From assembly GCF_001423265.1 (NCBI RefSeq), contig NZ_LMND01000035.1, forward strand, positions 197,218 to 261,217: a stretch of 64,000 bases of DNA, read 5' to 3'. Of the stretch, positions 16,928 to 24,918 are shown in pieces. The DNA is from Methylobacterium sp. Leaf108 (lineage in GTDB: Bacteria > Pseudomonadota > Alphaproteobacteria > Rhizobiales > Beijerinckiaceae). How positions within the stretch are numbered: the stretch's first letter is position 1; every line of letters starts with the position of its first letter. A program made the position numbers and the translations under genes. The notes below the pieces were generated by a model. That model was not told where the DNA came from, did not search any database, and saw only the letters and a program-made list of their open reading frames with translations.

Positions 16928-17629
16928 TTACGCGGGCAGGACGACCACCTTCGTCTTGACCTGCGTTCGTGCGTAGAGGTCGATCATGTCCTGGCTGAGC
17001 AGGCCGACACAGCCACTGGTGATGCCCGTGCCGATCGTCTCGGGATCGCTCGAGGCGTAGATCGTGTAGAGCGTATAGGCGCCGTTCTGGTAGAGATGGA
17101 GGGTGCGGGCGCCGAGCGGATTGTCGAGGCCGCCCGGCATGCCGCGGGCGTATTTGGCGGCCTCGGGCTGACGCCGGATCATTTCCTTGGGGGGCGTCCA
17201 GGTCGCCCATTCGGACTTGCGACCGACATAGGCGTCGCCACTCCACAAGAACCCATCGCGGCCGACGTTGGCGCCGTAGCGGGTGGCGGTCCCATCGCCC
17301 TCGATGCGGTAGACGTAGAAGTTGCCCGGATCGACGACGATCGTGCCCGGCGCCTCCTTGGACTCGTAGCGAACCGTCCGGCGATAGTACTTCGGGTCGA
17401 CCTTGCTGACATCGGCCGCCGGGATCGGGAATTTTTCGTTCGGCAGCGGCCCGTAGATCTTCGCCGCCTCGGCGAGGAGCATGCCGTCGGAGGTCGCGCA
17501 ACCGGCCAGCCCCATCGCGCCGAACCCGACGGCCGAGCCGGCCACGAAGGACCGGCGGCTGAGAAGCCCGGCCCGACGCCCGAGCGGAGCGGCCTCATCC
17601 CCCTCGGCAGTCCCACCGTCCATCGTCAT
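16928..17629 (-). CDS. L,D-transpeptidase (ErfK/YbiS/YcfS type) with an atypical active-site motif
   Basis: A 233-residue periplasmic enzyme expected to cross-link peptidoglycan or attach proteins to it. The N-terminus has twin arginines (LLSRRSFVAGSAVGFGAMGLAGC), suggesting Tat export or a lipoprotein cleavage site before the cysteine. The YkuD domain has TIVVDPGNFYVYRIEGDG, TWTPPKEMIRRQP and GGLDNPLGARTLHLYQNG. The active-site region reads GTGITSGCVGLLSQDMIDLY: the catalytic cysteine is present, serine replaces the histidine of the classical HGC (common in alphaproteobacteria), but glycine stands where nearly all members have arginine (GC[IV]R). The start at 17629 was chosen over an ATG two codons later; the longer open frame upstream is not coding-like. 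Confidence 0.85.
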   Translation of the reverse strand: MTMDGGTAEGDEAAPLGRRAGLLSRRSFVAGSAVGFGAMGLAGCATSDGMLLAEAAKIYGPLPNEKFPIPAADVSKVDPKYYRRTVRYESKEAPGTIVVDPGNFYVYRIEGDGTATRYGANVGRDGFLWSGDAYVGRKSEWATWTPPKEMIRRQPEAAKYARGMPGGLDNPLGARTLHLYQNGAYTLYTIYASSDPETIGTGITSGCVGLLSQDMIDLYARTQVKTKVVVLPA

Positions 17630-17990
17630 GATCCCGGAACTCCCATGTCCTGCGGGCCGATGCGGCAACGCGCCGACAGACACCCATCGAGCGTATTGCC
17701 AAGCTGAGATTGCGGGTCCCCAGCTCGTCAGGCAAGCCCGGCTCTCGCGTCGTGACGCTGGCTGTCCATCGAGGCCGGCACCGTCAGGGAGAGCGAGTGG
17801 CCCGACGTGCGCCAGCGTCAAAGACAAGAGACACTTCGCAGGATCGGCAACGCCCTGGAGACCGCATCAATATTCGGTACCCGGAAGCAGGCGGAATACG
17901 TCGAGAGTGAGGCCACGATCTCCCGGCGTCCGAGATCGGTCGGCGATAGACCGCCCCTCGAACCCTGGAAAGCTCGACCCGACGCCCCCC
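17630..17990. other. 361-base gap without a gene
   Basis: Upstream region of the L,D-transpeptidase gene and downstream of the PAS-like gene, both on the minus strand. I see no coding frame with consistent codon use, no RNA gene and no clear promoter. The stretch around 17850-17900 is somewhat AT-richer (ATCAATATTCGGTACC) and could hold promoter elements. Confidence 0.5.
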
Positions 17991-18557
17991 TCAATGCGGC
18001 ACCCCCTCCCGCCCCGCCTCCAGCTGCCGCGCCAGTTCGAACCCGATCTCCATCATCAGGTCGTCCACCGCGGCGCAGAGGCCGGGCTGGCGCAGGTCGG
18101 CGCAGAGGGTGCGCAGCGCGATGGCGTGTTCGGCCATGCGGTTGACGATGGCCTGGGGCTCGGGGTCCTCGTCCGGCCCGAAGGCCAGCGCGATGCCGTC
18201 GCCCTGGCGGGGCTGGCCGAGGGGGTCGCGGGCGACGCGGCCGCGCAGGCTCACCCGTGTTGCCCCGTCCCGGGCCCGCAGGGTCAGGTCGAAGGGGCCG
18301 CCGCGCTCGGCCGCCGCCTCGAAGGCCGCCTGGATCCGGGCCCGGTCGGCGCGGTGCAGGGCCGCCACGAAGGCGGCGAGGGGGAGCCCGCGCGTCGCCG
18401 CCTCCGGCGCCAGGCCGAGCCGGCGGGCCACAGGGGCGGAGACGGCGATCAGGGCCTTGGGCACGTCGTAGCGCCAGGTGCCGACGACGCCGGAGGCCTT
18501 CAGGGCCGACCGGAGGTCCGGCAGGGATCGCGAGGGTCGCCGAAGGGAAGCCGCCAT
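17991..18557 (-). CDS. PAS-fold protein without an output domain
   Basis: A 188-residue protein. Residues about 20-130 look like a PAS domain: GTWRYDVPKALIAVSAPVARRLGL, a DRARIQAAFEAAAERGGPFDLTLRARDG segment like the PAC motif, and GIALAFGPDEDPEPQ. The C-terminal 60 residues form a helix (NRMAEHAIALRTLCADL...DDLMMEIGFELARQLEAG) that could mediate dimerisation. No kinase, cyclase or DNA-binding output is present, so it probably signals by protein contact. A C-terminal helix of this type after PAS also occurs in proteins that partner with histidine kinases, but that is inference. Confidence 0.65.
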   Translation of the reverse strand: MAASLRRPSRSLPDLRSALKASGVVGTWRYDVPKALIAVSAPVARRLGLAPEAATRGLPLAAFVAALHRADRARIQAAFEAAAERGGPFDLTLRARDGATRVSLRGRVARDPLGQPRQGDGIALAFGPDEDPEPQAIVNRMAEHAIALRTLCADLRQPGLCAAVDDLMMEIGFELARQLEAGREGVPH

Positions 18558-18618
18558 GGTCGATCCGCGATGGGTGCCGCGCCTGAGGTCCCGACGCTCA
18601 CAGTGGCAACACCTGAGG

Positions 18619-18673
18619 TTGATATCGATGCGCGCCCGGTGACCAGGCCGGGTGGTAGAGCTATCGATATCAA
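18619..18673. repeat. Long-armed inverted repeat upstream of parA
   Basis: TTGATATCGAT at 18619-18629 is repeated in perfect inversion as ATCGATATCAA at 18663-18673, with 33 bases between. The spacer carries a smaller GCCCGG...CCGGGT dyad. The arms are AT-rich islands in very GC-rich DNA. A position 207 bases before a ParA gene suits a centromere-like or operator site; this is inference. The same 11-mer recurs once more at 56210-56220. Confidence 0.7.
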
Positions 18674-18770
18674 TGGGATGAGGGAAGGGGTCTCGGATCG
18701 CCTTCTACCGGAAAAGCAACTTCACATTGTTATTGCGGCATCCCGCCGCGTCCTGGCCGGAGCGCCGGCG

Positions 18771-18786
18771 TTAACGACCCGTTAAC
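18771..18786 (+). promoter_or_regulatory. CtrA-like binding box upstream of parA
   Basis: The sequence TTAACGACCCGTTAAC matches the alphaproteobacterial CtrA consensus TTAA-N7-TTAAC exactly, 94 bases before the parA start codon. The half sites are eleven bases apart, one helical turn. CtrA is the master cell-cycle regulator of this class. A match this exact is unlikely by chance in DNA of this composition, though binding has not been shown. Confidence 0.55.
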
Positions 18787-18879
18787 CACGATGACCCAGA
18801 CCCGGATCAGGTCATCCTTGCATCACAGGATGGCGGGCCGTGGCCGGGGCGATCGACGGGCCGACGCGAAGGAGACCCG

Positions 18880-19533
18880 ATGCAGGCCATCACGTTCGTG
18901 ACGCAGAAGGGCGGTAGCGGGAAGAGCACCCTGTGCATCTCGCTGGCCGTGGCCGCCCGCGAGGCCGGGCTCTCGGTCTGCATCCTGGAGATGGACCGCC
19001 AGGCCACGATCAGCGACTGGGCCGACCACCGCACCGCCGACGGCCCCGAGGTGGCGCAGATCGACGCCACGCAGATCGACGGGGTGATGGCCCGGCTGCG
19101 CGAGACCGCCTACGACTTCGTCTTCATCGACACTCCGGGCGTCGATTCCCCCGGCACCCTCTCGGCCATCCGCGCCGCCGACCTCTGCCTCGTGCCCTGC
19201 CGGCCGACGCCGGCGGACCTGCGCGCCTTCAAGCCGACCCTGGCCGCGATCTACCGCCTGGAGAAGGCCTTCGCCTTCGTGCTCAACCAGACCCCGGCGC
19301 GCTCCTACCGCATCCGGGACGCCAGCGACGGCCTCTCGGTGCTGGGCGTCCTGCCCGACGTGACCATCGTCTCGCGCACCGACCACCAGGACGCGATCGG
19401 GTTCGGGCAGGGGGTGACCGAGTTCAACCCCAAGGGCCAGGCCGCCGCCGAGGTGCGCGGCCTGTGGCGCTGGATCGAGCGGCGGATGCGGGAGATCGCG
19501 GACATCGGAGCCGGGCATGTCGCGGCCGCCTAA
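18880..19533 (+). CDS. ParA-family partition ATPase (orphan)
   Basis: A 217-residue deviant Walker A ATPase: VTQKGGSGKSTLCISLAVAA carries the signature lysine, and DFVFIDTPG is the Walker B region. The switch segment reads LEMDRQATISDW in place of the more usual DxDPQ, and RPTPADLRAF follows. The size is that of plasmid ParF/ParA proteins without a DNA-binding N-terminus. It has no ParB partner nearby; instead it overlaps by 17 bases a small gene for a ribbon-helix-helix protein, the same layout as parF-parG. It probably positions a cargo such as a chromosomal region or protein cluster. An inverted repeat and a CtrA-like box lie upstream. Confidence 0.88.
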   Translation: MQAITFVTQKGGSGKSTLCISLAVAAREAGLSVCILEMDRQATISDWADHRTADGPEVAQIDATQIDGVMARLRETAYDFVFIDTPGVDSPGTLSAIRAADLCLVPCRPTPADLRAFKPTLAAIYRLEKAFAFVLNQTPARSYRIRDASDGLSVLGVLPDVTIVSRTDHQDAIGFGQGVTEFNPKGQAAAEVRGLWRWIERRMREIADIGAGHVAAA

Positions 19534-19834
19534 GCCGAGCCTTGCCGCCATCGTGGCGGCCTCCGCCGGCCCCGGGCGCGGCGCCGAGGCCGTCGCGCCG
19601 GCCGCCCGGCCCGCCACCCTCAAGGCCCGCGCCCGGCAGATGTCGGTCTACCTGGAGCCGCCGGTCTACGACCAGCTGCGCGACCTCGCCCACGTCGAGC
19701 GCACCAAGATGCACGCCCTGATGCTGGAGGCCCTCGACCTGCTGTTCCGCCAGCGCGGCAGCCCCTCCATCGCGCATCTCACCCAGGCGAGCGCGCCCAG
19801 GCCTGATGTGGACGCGAAAGACGCTTTAGGCTGA
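19517..19834 (+). CDS. Ribbon-helix-helix protein, putative partner of the ParA ATPase
   Basis: A 105-residue protein. An Ala/Pro-rich flexible N-terminus of about 38 residues precedes a ribbon-helix-helix pattern: RQMSVYLEPPVYDQLRDLAHVERTKMHALMLEALDLLFRQRG, where the short strand is followed by two helices. ParG-type partition adaptors have the same plan of a disordered N-terminal arm that stimulates ATP hydrolysis and a C-terminal DNA-binding dimer. The start codon lies inside the end of parA (17-base overlap), so translation is coupled. The inverted repeat upstream of parA is its most obvious candidate DNA target. Confidence 0.75.
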   Translation: MSRPPKPSLAAIVAASAGPGRGAEAVAPAARPATLKARARQMSVYLEPPVYDQLRDLAHVERTKMHALMLEALDLLFRQRGSPSIAHLTQASAPRPDVDAKDALG

Positions 19835-20212
19835 ACCGGTTGCGGTCGTTCGCTGATGCGATGCCCGAGGTATCGGGCGATGCTGACGCGAGCCGAGTGC
19901 GCCGGCAGGACGGGGCGTCCTGCGGACAGCGTGGAAGGCGTGGTCTTTTCGGTTTCATGTCAATTGTTTGCGGCGGTTTCCGGATGTTGATTCTTGGGGA
20001 TAACCCGGCGGCCGGCCGGACCCGCCCCGTCATCGTTCAGGCTTCGTTTACGCCGTCTCGACAAGTGTTCGTTTCGGGATGACGCCGCCGGGTTCGCGGC
20101 GCGGCCCGACGCCGCTTGAAACGTCTCGAACAAGGGTCCGCCGGTCTCGCCCTCCGCGCCGGCGGCCGCCCCGTGTCGCGTACACGGCTGAGGGCACGGG
20201 TTTGATCGCGTG
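19835..20212. other. 378-base gap between the parA operon and rlpA
   Basis: No gene seen. The stretch 20040-20160 holds two related copies of a CGTCTCGA(A)CAAG segment (about 20053 and 20123) around a GC-rich dyad, which looks like intergenic repeat debris. The promoter of rlpA should lie here, but I cannot point to it. Confidence 0.45.
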
Positions 20213-21655
20213 ATGGTGCGTATCTGGAAGGCCGGAGACTCTGCTGCGCGGATGCGGCCGGTCTGGCGGGTGCGGCCGGCCTGGCGAGTGATGGCCGTGA
20301 CGGCCCTGGCCCTGACCACGGCCAATTGCGCGGCCCCGACGCAGAAGCTCGCCGGCGGCGCGACCGGGTCCGGCTCCGAGATCGATCCGAAGTACGGCGT
20401 CAAGGCGAGCCCGCGGCTCTACAAGGAGGGGGACGTCATCCCCAAGGGGGGCGGGCGCCGCTTCTCGGGCAAGCCCTACGTGGTGGCCGGGCGCACCTAC
20501 GTTCCGCGCGAGGACGCCAAGGGCTATGTCCGCGAGGGGCTGGCCTCCTGGTACGGGGCGGCCTTCCACGGCCGGCTCACCGCCAACGGCGAGGTGTTCG
20601 ACCGCAACTCGGTGGCCGCCGCGCACCCGACGATGCCGCTGCCGAGCTATGCCCGGGTCACAAACCTCGCCAACGGCCATTCCATGGTGGTGCGGGTGAA
20701 CGACCGCGGCCCCTATCACGCCAACCGCCTCATGGACGTCTCCGAGGAGGTGGCCAGCGCCCTCGATTTCCGCCGCCGCGGCACCGCCAAGGTGCGGGTG
20801 GAATACGTCGGCAAGGCCTCCACCGCCGGCAGCGACGACGCCAAGCTGATGGCGACCCTGCGCACCGACGGGCAACCGGCGGCGATCCGCGGGGCCGCTC
20901 CGGTGATGCTCGCCGACCTCGGGCCGGACGCCGAGATGCCGGTGCGCGCCTCGCGCCCGGCCATGGCCTTCAAGCCGGCGGCCGAGGTGGACGAACCCGC
21001 CCCCCGGCCGGTCCGCATCGCCCCCACCGTCGTGGCGGCGGCGAGCATCGCCGTGCCCGCGGCGGTGCAGCCGACGCGGGTGCGTACCGCCGCCTTCGTG
21101 CCGGTGCGCCCCTCGCACCAGGCCTCCGCGAACCAGGCCTCCACCAACCAAGCCTCCGCGAACACGAAGGCGCCCATGAGCCTGGCGCCGCCGCCGATCC
21201 GCCTGGCAGGCGCTCCCCAGGAGATTCACAGGCAGGAAATTCACAGGCAGGAGATCCACAGGCAGGAGATCGACCGGTCGGCGTTCGCCGGCCACCGCCC
21301 GGCCGGGTCCGGGGCGAGCGTCAGGCTCGCCGCCGGCAAGGAGACGATCAACAAGGACGCCCCCAGGGTCGAGCCGGCCGCCCGGCGCGGAAGCGGGCCG
21401 ATGGCGCCGCCGAGCCGCCTCGTCGCCCAGCCGGCGCCGCCCTCCGCGCCCATGGCCGGGCGCATCGCGGTGCCGCCGGCAAGGCCCGGGCAACCGGCAA
21501 AGCCCGCGCTGCTGGCAGGGGCCAGATCCGTCGAGACGAAGCCGGCGGACACCAGGGTCGTCGCACCGGCCGGCCTCAAGGCGCAGCCCGCGAAGGTCGC
21601 CGCGGCCCCGGTCGCCGCCAAACCCCGGCGCGCCCAGTTCGCCCGGGTGGAGTGA
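20213..21655 (+). CDS. rlpA: RlpA-like septal ring lytic transglycosylase (lipoprotein)
   Basis: About 480 residues. A basic start and hydrophobic stretch lead to LTTANCAAP, a lipobox with the lipidated cysteine at about residue 38. The double-psi beta-barrel domain (about 105-200) contains EGLASWYGAAFHGRLTANGE, AHPTMPLPSYARVTN and the catalytic aspartate region VRVNDRGPYHANRLMD, so it should cleave denuded glycan strands at the septum. The C-terminal 250 residues are low-complexity, rich in Ala, Pro and Arg with short repeats; the SPOR domain seen in many RlpA proteins is absent. The GTG codon just before the ATG is an alternative start. It precedes a carboxypeptidase gene, consistent with a cell wall cluster. 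Confidence 0.88.
   Translation: MVRIWKAGDSAARMRPVWRVRPAWRVMAVTALALTTANCAAPTQKLAGGATGSGSEIDPKYGVKASPRLYKEGDVIPKGGGRRFSGKPYVVAGRTYVPREDAKGYVREGLASWYGAAFHGRLTANGEVFDRNSVAAAHPTMPLPSYARVTNLANGHSMVVRVNDRGPYHANRLMDVSEEVASALDFRRRGTAKVRVEYVGKASTAGSDDAKLMATLRTDGQPAAIRGAAPVMLADLGPDAEMPVRASRPAMAFKPAAEVDEPAPRPVRIAPTVVAAASIAVPAAVQPTRVRTAAFVPVRPSHQASANQASTNQASANTKAPMSLAPPPIRLAGAPQEIHRQEIHRQEIHRQEIDRSAFAGHRPAGSGASVRLAAGKETINKDAPRVEPAARRGSGPMAPPSRLVAQPAPPSAPMAGRIAVPPARPGQPAKPALLAGARSVETKPADTRVVAPAGLKAQPAKVAAAPVAAKPRRAQFARVE
21119..21275 (+). repeat. Two 15-bp in-frame tandem repeat tracts inside rlpA
   Basis: The first tract (21119-21166) repeats a 15-base unit containing CAGGCCTCC and codes for NQASA three times with small changes. 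The second (21221-21275) repeats GAGATTCACAGGCAG three and a half times and codes for EIHRQ. Both keep the frame and fall in the low-complexity tail. Confidence 0.9.
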
Positions 21656-21783
21656 CCGGCCGGTGCATCCCGACGATGCACCGCGGCAAAGCCACGTTCG
21701 TTTTCAGCGCCGAATCCTGTAGCGTGCCGCGCAGGATACGAGATCGAGCCGGCGCCGATGGCGTCGGCGCTGCGAGGCGAGTG

Positions 21784-23040
21784 ATGCACGACGCGACGAG
21801 GAAGCCGGCAGGGCAGAGGAAGCCGGCAGGGCATGGGCGTGCGCTGCGGCGATGGGCGATCCTGTGCCTGGTGCTGCCCGCCGCCCTGGGCCTGCGCGAG
21901 GCCGCCGCGCAGAGTTTCCAGACGGCGGCACCGCACGCGATCCTGATCGACGCGGATTCCGGCTCCGTCCTGTTCGAGAAGCAGGCGGACGAGGCCTTCT
22001 CCCCGGCCAGCATGGCCAAGCTGATGACCACCGAGATCGTGTTCAACGAGATCCGGCAGGGCCGGCTCTCCATGGACAGCGAGTTCCAGATCTCCGAGGA
22101 CGCCTGGCGCCGCGGCGGGGCGGGGGGCGGCGGCTCCTCGATGTTCGCGCAGCTCAACAGCCGCATCAAGCTCTCGGACCTCCTGCGCGGCCTCATCGTC
22201 CAGTCGGGCAACGACGCGGCCATCGCGCTCGGCGAGGGCATCGCCGGCTCGGAGGAGAATTTCGGACGGATGATGACGGCGCGGGCGCGTGAGATCGGGC
22301 TGTCGCGCTCGACCTTCCGCAACGCCACCGGCTACTCGGCGCCCGACCAGAAGACCACGGCGCGCGACCTCGCCAAGCTCGCGATCCACCTCATCGACAC
22401 CTATCCCGACCTCTACAAGATGTTCGCCGAGCGCGAGTTCACCTGGAACAAGATCAAGCAGCAGAACCGCAACCCGCTCCTGACCCTCGACATCGGCGCC
22501 GACGGGCTCAAGACCGGCTACCTCGAGGAATCCGGCTACGGGCTCACCGGCTCGGCGGTGCAGAACGGCCAGCGCCTCGTGATGGTGGTGAGCGGCCTCA
22601 AGACCGCCCGCGACCGCGCCGCGGAATCGCGCAAGCTCGTCGAATGGGGCTTTCGCGCCTTCGAGCCGCGCCAGATCTTCGCCGCCGGCGAGAGCGTCGC
22701 CGAGGCCTCGGTCTACGGCGGCGCCAAGGGCGGGGTGCCGCTGGTGGCCAAGAAGCCGATCCGCCTCCTGGTGCCGCGCGGCTCGGGCGACAAGGTCACG
22801 GCCCGCGTCGTCTATCGCGGCCCACTGACGGCGCCAGTGGCCGAGGGCGCCCAGGTCGCCCGGCTGCGGATCACCCGCGGCGAGACCCAGGCCCTCGACC
22901 TGCCCCTCTATGCGGCCGAGACGGTGGAGGCCGGCAGCATCCCCCAGCGCGCCCTCGACGCGGCCTGGGAGGTCGGCACCGGCCTGTTCCGCAAGGCGAT
23001 CGGCACCAGTGACGGCGACAAGGCCACCACCGGCTCGTGA
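21784..23040 (+). CDS. D-alanyl-D-alanine carboxypeptidase (penicillin-binding protein 5/6 type)
   Basis: A 418-residue periplasmic serine peptidase that trims the terminal D-Ala of peptidoglycan stem peptides. After the signal sequence (WAILCLVLPAALGL, then AAAQSFQ) come the three active-site motifs: SMAK (S76, K79), SGN (141-143) and KTG (243-245). The C-terminal domain has the beta-rich form of PBP5 (KPIRLLVPRGSGDKVTARVVY) and ends with a helix that could anchor to the membrane. An 18-bp tandem duplication in the N-terminus gives RKPAGQRKPAGH. The ATG at 21784 follows a GAGG sequence. The stop overlaps the tmk start (GTGA). Confidence 0.93.
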   Translation: MHDATRKPAGQRKPAGHGRALRRWAILCLVLPAALGLREAAAQSFQTAAPHAILIDADSGSVLFEKQADEAFSPASMAKLMTTEIVFNEIRQGRLSMDSEFQISEDAWRRGGAGGGGSSMFAQLNSRIKLSDLLRGLIVQSGNDAAIALGEGIAGSEENFGRMMTARAREIGLSRSTFRNATGYSAPDQKTTARDLAKLAIHLIDTYPDLYKMFAEREFTWNKIKQQNRNPLLTLDIGADGLKTGYLEESGYGLTGSAVQNGQRLVMVVSGLKTARDRAAESRKLVEWGFRAFEPRQIFAAGESVAEASVYGGAKGGVPLVAKKPIRLLVPRGSGDKVTARVVYRGPLTAPVAEGAQVARLRITRGETQALDLPLYAAETVEAGSIPQRALDAAWEVGTGLFRKAIGTSDGDKATTGS

Positions 23041-23825
23041 GCGGCTCCGCGACACCGGCGAACCCCGGCCAACCCCTCGCCGGCCAAACCCTCGCCGCTC
23101 ACGGCCGCCCGGGCGCCTTCATCACCTTCGAGGGCGGGGAGGGCGCCGGCAAGTCGACCCAGATCGGCCTGCTCGCCGAGCATCTGCGCCTGCGCACGCC
23201 CCGGCCCGTCCTCACCACCCGCGAGCCCGGCGGCTCGCCCAAGGCGGAGGCCCTGCGCGAGGCGCTCCTGTCGGGCATCGCCAAGCCGCACGGCGCCTTC
23301 GCGGAGGCGCTGGTGTTCTACGCCGCCCGCGTCGACCACCTCGACACCCGCATCGTGCCCGCCCTCACCCGCGGCGAGATCGTCCTGTGCGACCGCTTCA
23401 TCGATTCGACGCGGGCCTACCAGGGCGCCGCCGGCGGGGTCGATCCCGGCCTCATGGCCAGCCTCGAGCGGGTCGTGGTCGGCGACATCCGTCCCGACCT
23501 CACCCTCGTCCTCGACCTCGACCCGCGGATCGGCATGGAGCGGGCCAAGGCGAGGGCCAAGGCGCGGGCGGAGGCGAGGGCGGAGGCGAGGGCGGGCGAG
23601 GCCGCGGCCCCCGACCGCTTCGAGGCCGAGGCGCTCGACTTCCACCACCGCCTGCGCGCGGCGTTCCGCGCGATCGCCGAGGCCGAGCCGGAGCGCTGCG
23701 TCCTCATCGACGCCGGCCAGGACACCGATACCGTGGAGGCGACGATCTGGTCGGCGGTGAGCGAACGCCTGCCGCGCCTGTTCGCCGCCGACCGGCCGCA
23801 GGGGACGCACGACGATGCCGCCTGA
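23037..23825 (+). CDS. tmk: Thymidylate kinase with a repeat-bearing LID region
   Basis: A 262-residue kinase that phosphorylates dTMP to dTDP. The P-loop FEGGEGAGKST (residues 31-41), the TREPGGSP motif at about 61-68 and the CDRFIDSTRAYQG motif at about 118-130 are all typical. The segment that precedes PDRFE and forms the LID carries a run of alternating Lys/Arg/Glu and Ala (residues 168-187) coded by short tandem repeats, longer than in most homologues. An N-terminal extension of about 25 residues is also present. The GTG start overlaps the stop of the carboxypeptidase gene by four bases, and the stop overlaps holB, so the three are translationally coupled. Confidence 0.93.
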   Translation: MSGSATPANPGQPLAGQTLAAHGRPGAFITFEGGEGAGKSTQIGLLAEHLRLRTPRPVLTTREPGGSPKAEALREALLSGIAKPHGAFAEALVFYAARVDHLDTRIVPALTRGEIVLCDRFIDSTRAYQGAAGGVDPGLMASLERVVVGDIRPDLTLVLDLDPRIGMERAKARAKARAEARAEARAGEAAAPDRFEAEALDFHHRLRAAFRAIAEAEPERCVLIDAGQDTDTVEATIWSAVSERLPRLFAADRPQGTHDDAA

Positions 23826-24879
23826 GCGCAGCGCCGAGACGCTCGAGCCCGGCGACCTGCCCGACATTCCGCGTCCGCGCGAGCAGACGGCACTGGTCGG
23901 CCACGGCGAGGCACAGGCCGCGATCGCCGCGGCGATCGGCTCCGGGCGGCTGCACCACGCCTGGCTGATCGGCGGCCCGCGCGGCATCGGCAAGGCGACC
24001 CTGGCCTACCGGGTGGCGCGCTGGCTGCTGGCCCATCCCGAGGCGGGGCCGGTGCCGGACGACCTCGAAGTGCCGGCCGGCCACCCGGCGGCCCGGCAGG
24101 TGGCGATCCTGTCCCATCCCAACCTCAAGGCCCTGCGGCGGACCAAGCCCCCCGGCGCCAAGAGCCTTCCGACCAAAATCTCGGTGGATGCGGCGCGCAA
24201 GGCGCTGGAATTGTTCGGCGCCACCGCCGGCGGTGCCGGCTACCGCATCTGCATCGTCGACAGCGCCGAGGACCTCAACGTCAACTCGGCCAATGCGCTC
24301 CTCAAGATGATCGAGGAGCCGCCGCCGCGCTCGCTCTTCCTCGTCGTCAGCCATGCGCCGGGCCGGCTCCTGCCCACCATCCGCTCGCGCTGCCGCGCCC
24401 TGAGCCTGCGTCCCCTCGGGGCGGGGGAGGTGGCGCAGGTGATCGGCGGCTTTCCCAACCCCTTCGTCCAGCCCGAGCCCGCCGCCCTGGCCCGGGCCGC
24501 CTCCCTCTGCGAAGGATCGGTGGCGCGGGCGGTGGCGCTGCTCGACCCGGCCACCGCCGGCCTCGTCACCGAAGTCGAGACCCTGCTCGCCCGCCTCGAC
24601 CATCCCGACTGGCGCCGCATCCTGGCGCTGGCGGACAAGCTCGCCGGCCGCGACGCCGACGACCTGTTCGCGGCCAGCCTCGACACGGTGTTCCGCTTCG
24701 TCTCGGACGAGTTGCACCGGCGCCGGGACGAGCCCCCCGCGCGGCTGGCCGCCCTGGTGGAGGTTTGCGACGGCATCGCCCGCGCCGCGGCCGAGGCCGC
24801 CACCTACAACCTCGACCGCAGGCCGCTGGTCCTGTCGCTGTTCGGCGATCTCGCCGCTTCGATGCGCACGCCGGCTTGA
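23815..24879 (+). CDS. holB: DNA polymerase III subunit delta prime
   Basis: A 354-residue AAA+ clamp-loader subunit. It begins with the adaptor PRPREQTALVGHGEAQ, then HHAWLIGGPRGIGKATLAYRVA (Walker A-like), RICIVDSAEDLNVNSANALLKMIEEPP (Walker B region and sensor 1 surroundings) and IRSRCRALSLRPL. This matches delta prime of alphaproteobacteria. It overlaps tmk by 11 bases and precedes metG by 39 bases, the usual tmk-holB-metG order. Confidence 0.93.
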   Translation: MPPERSAETLEPGDLPDIPRPREQTALVGHGEAQAAIAAAIGSGRLHHAWLIGGPRGIGKATLAYRVARWLLAHPEAGPVPDDLEVPAGHPAARQVAILSHPNLKALRRTKPPGAKSLPTKISVDAARKALELFGATAGGAGYRICIVDSAEDLNVNSANALLKMIEEPPPRSLFLVVSHAPGRLLPTIRSRCRALSLRPLGAGEVAQVIGGFPNPFVQPEPAALARAASLCEGSVARAVALLDPATAGLVTEVETLLARLDHPDWRRILALADKLAGRDADDLFAASLDTVFRFVSDELHRRRDEPPARLAALVEVCDGIARAAAEAATYNLDRRPLVLSLFGDLAASMRTPA

Positions 24880-24918
24880 CCGGGGGCGCGGACCCGCGCA
24901 ACCCATCGGGACGATTCC

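Noticed and set aside
20326..23040. A 904-codon open frame over rlpA and the carboxypeptidase
   Set aside because: The first half is in the wrong frame against rlpA; the carboxypeptidase starts at 21784, just ahead of its signal peptide.
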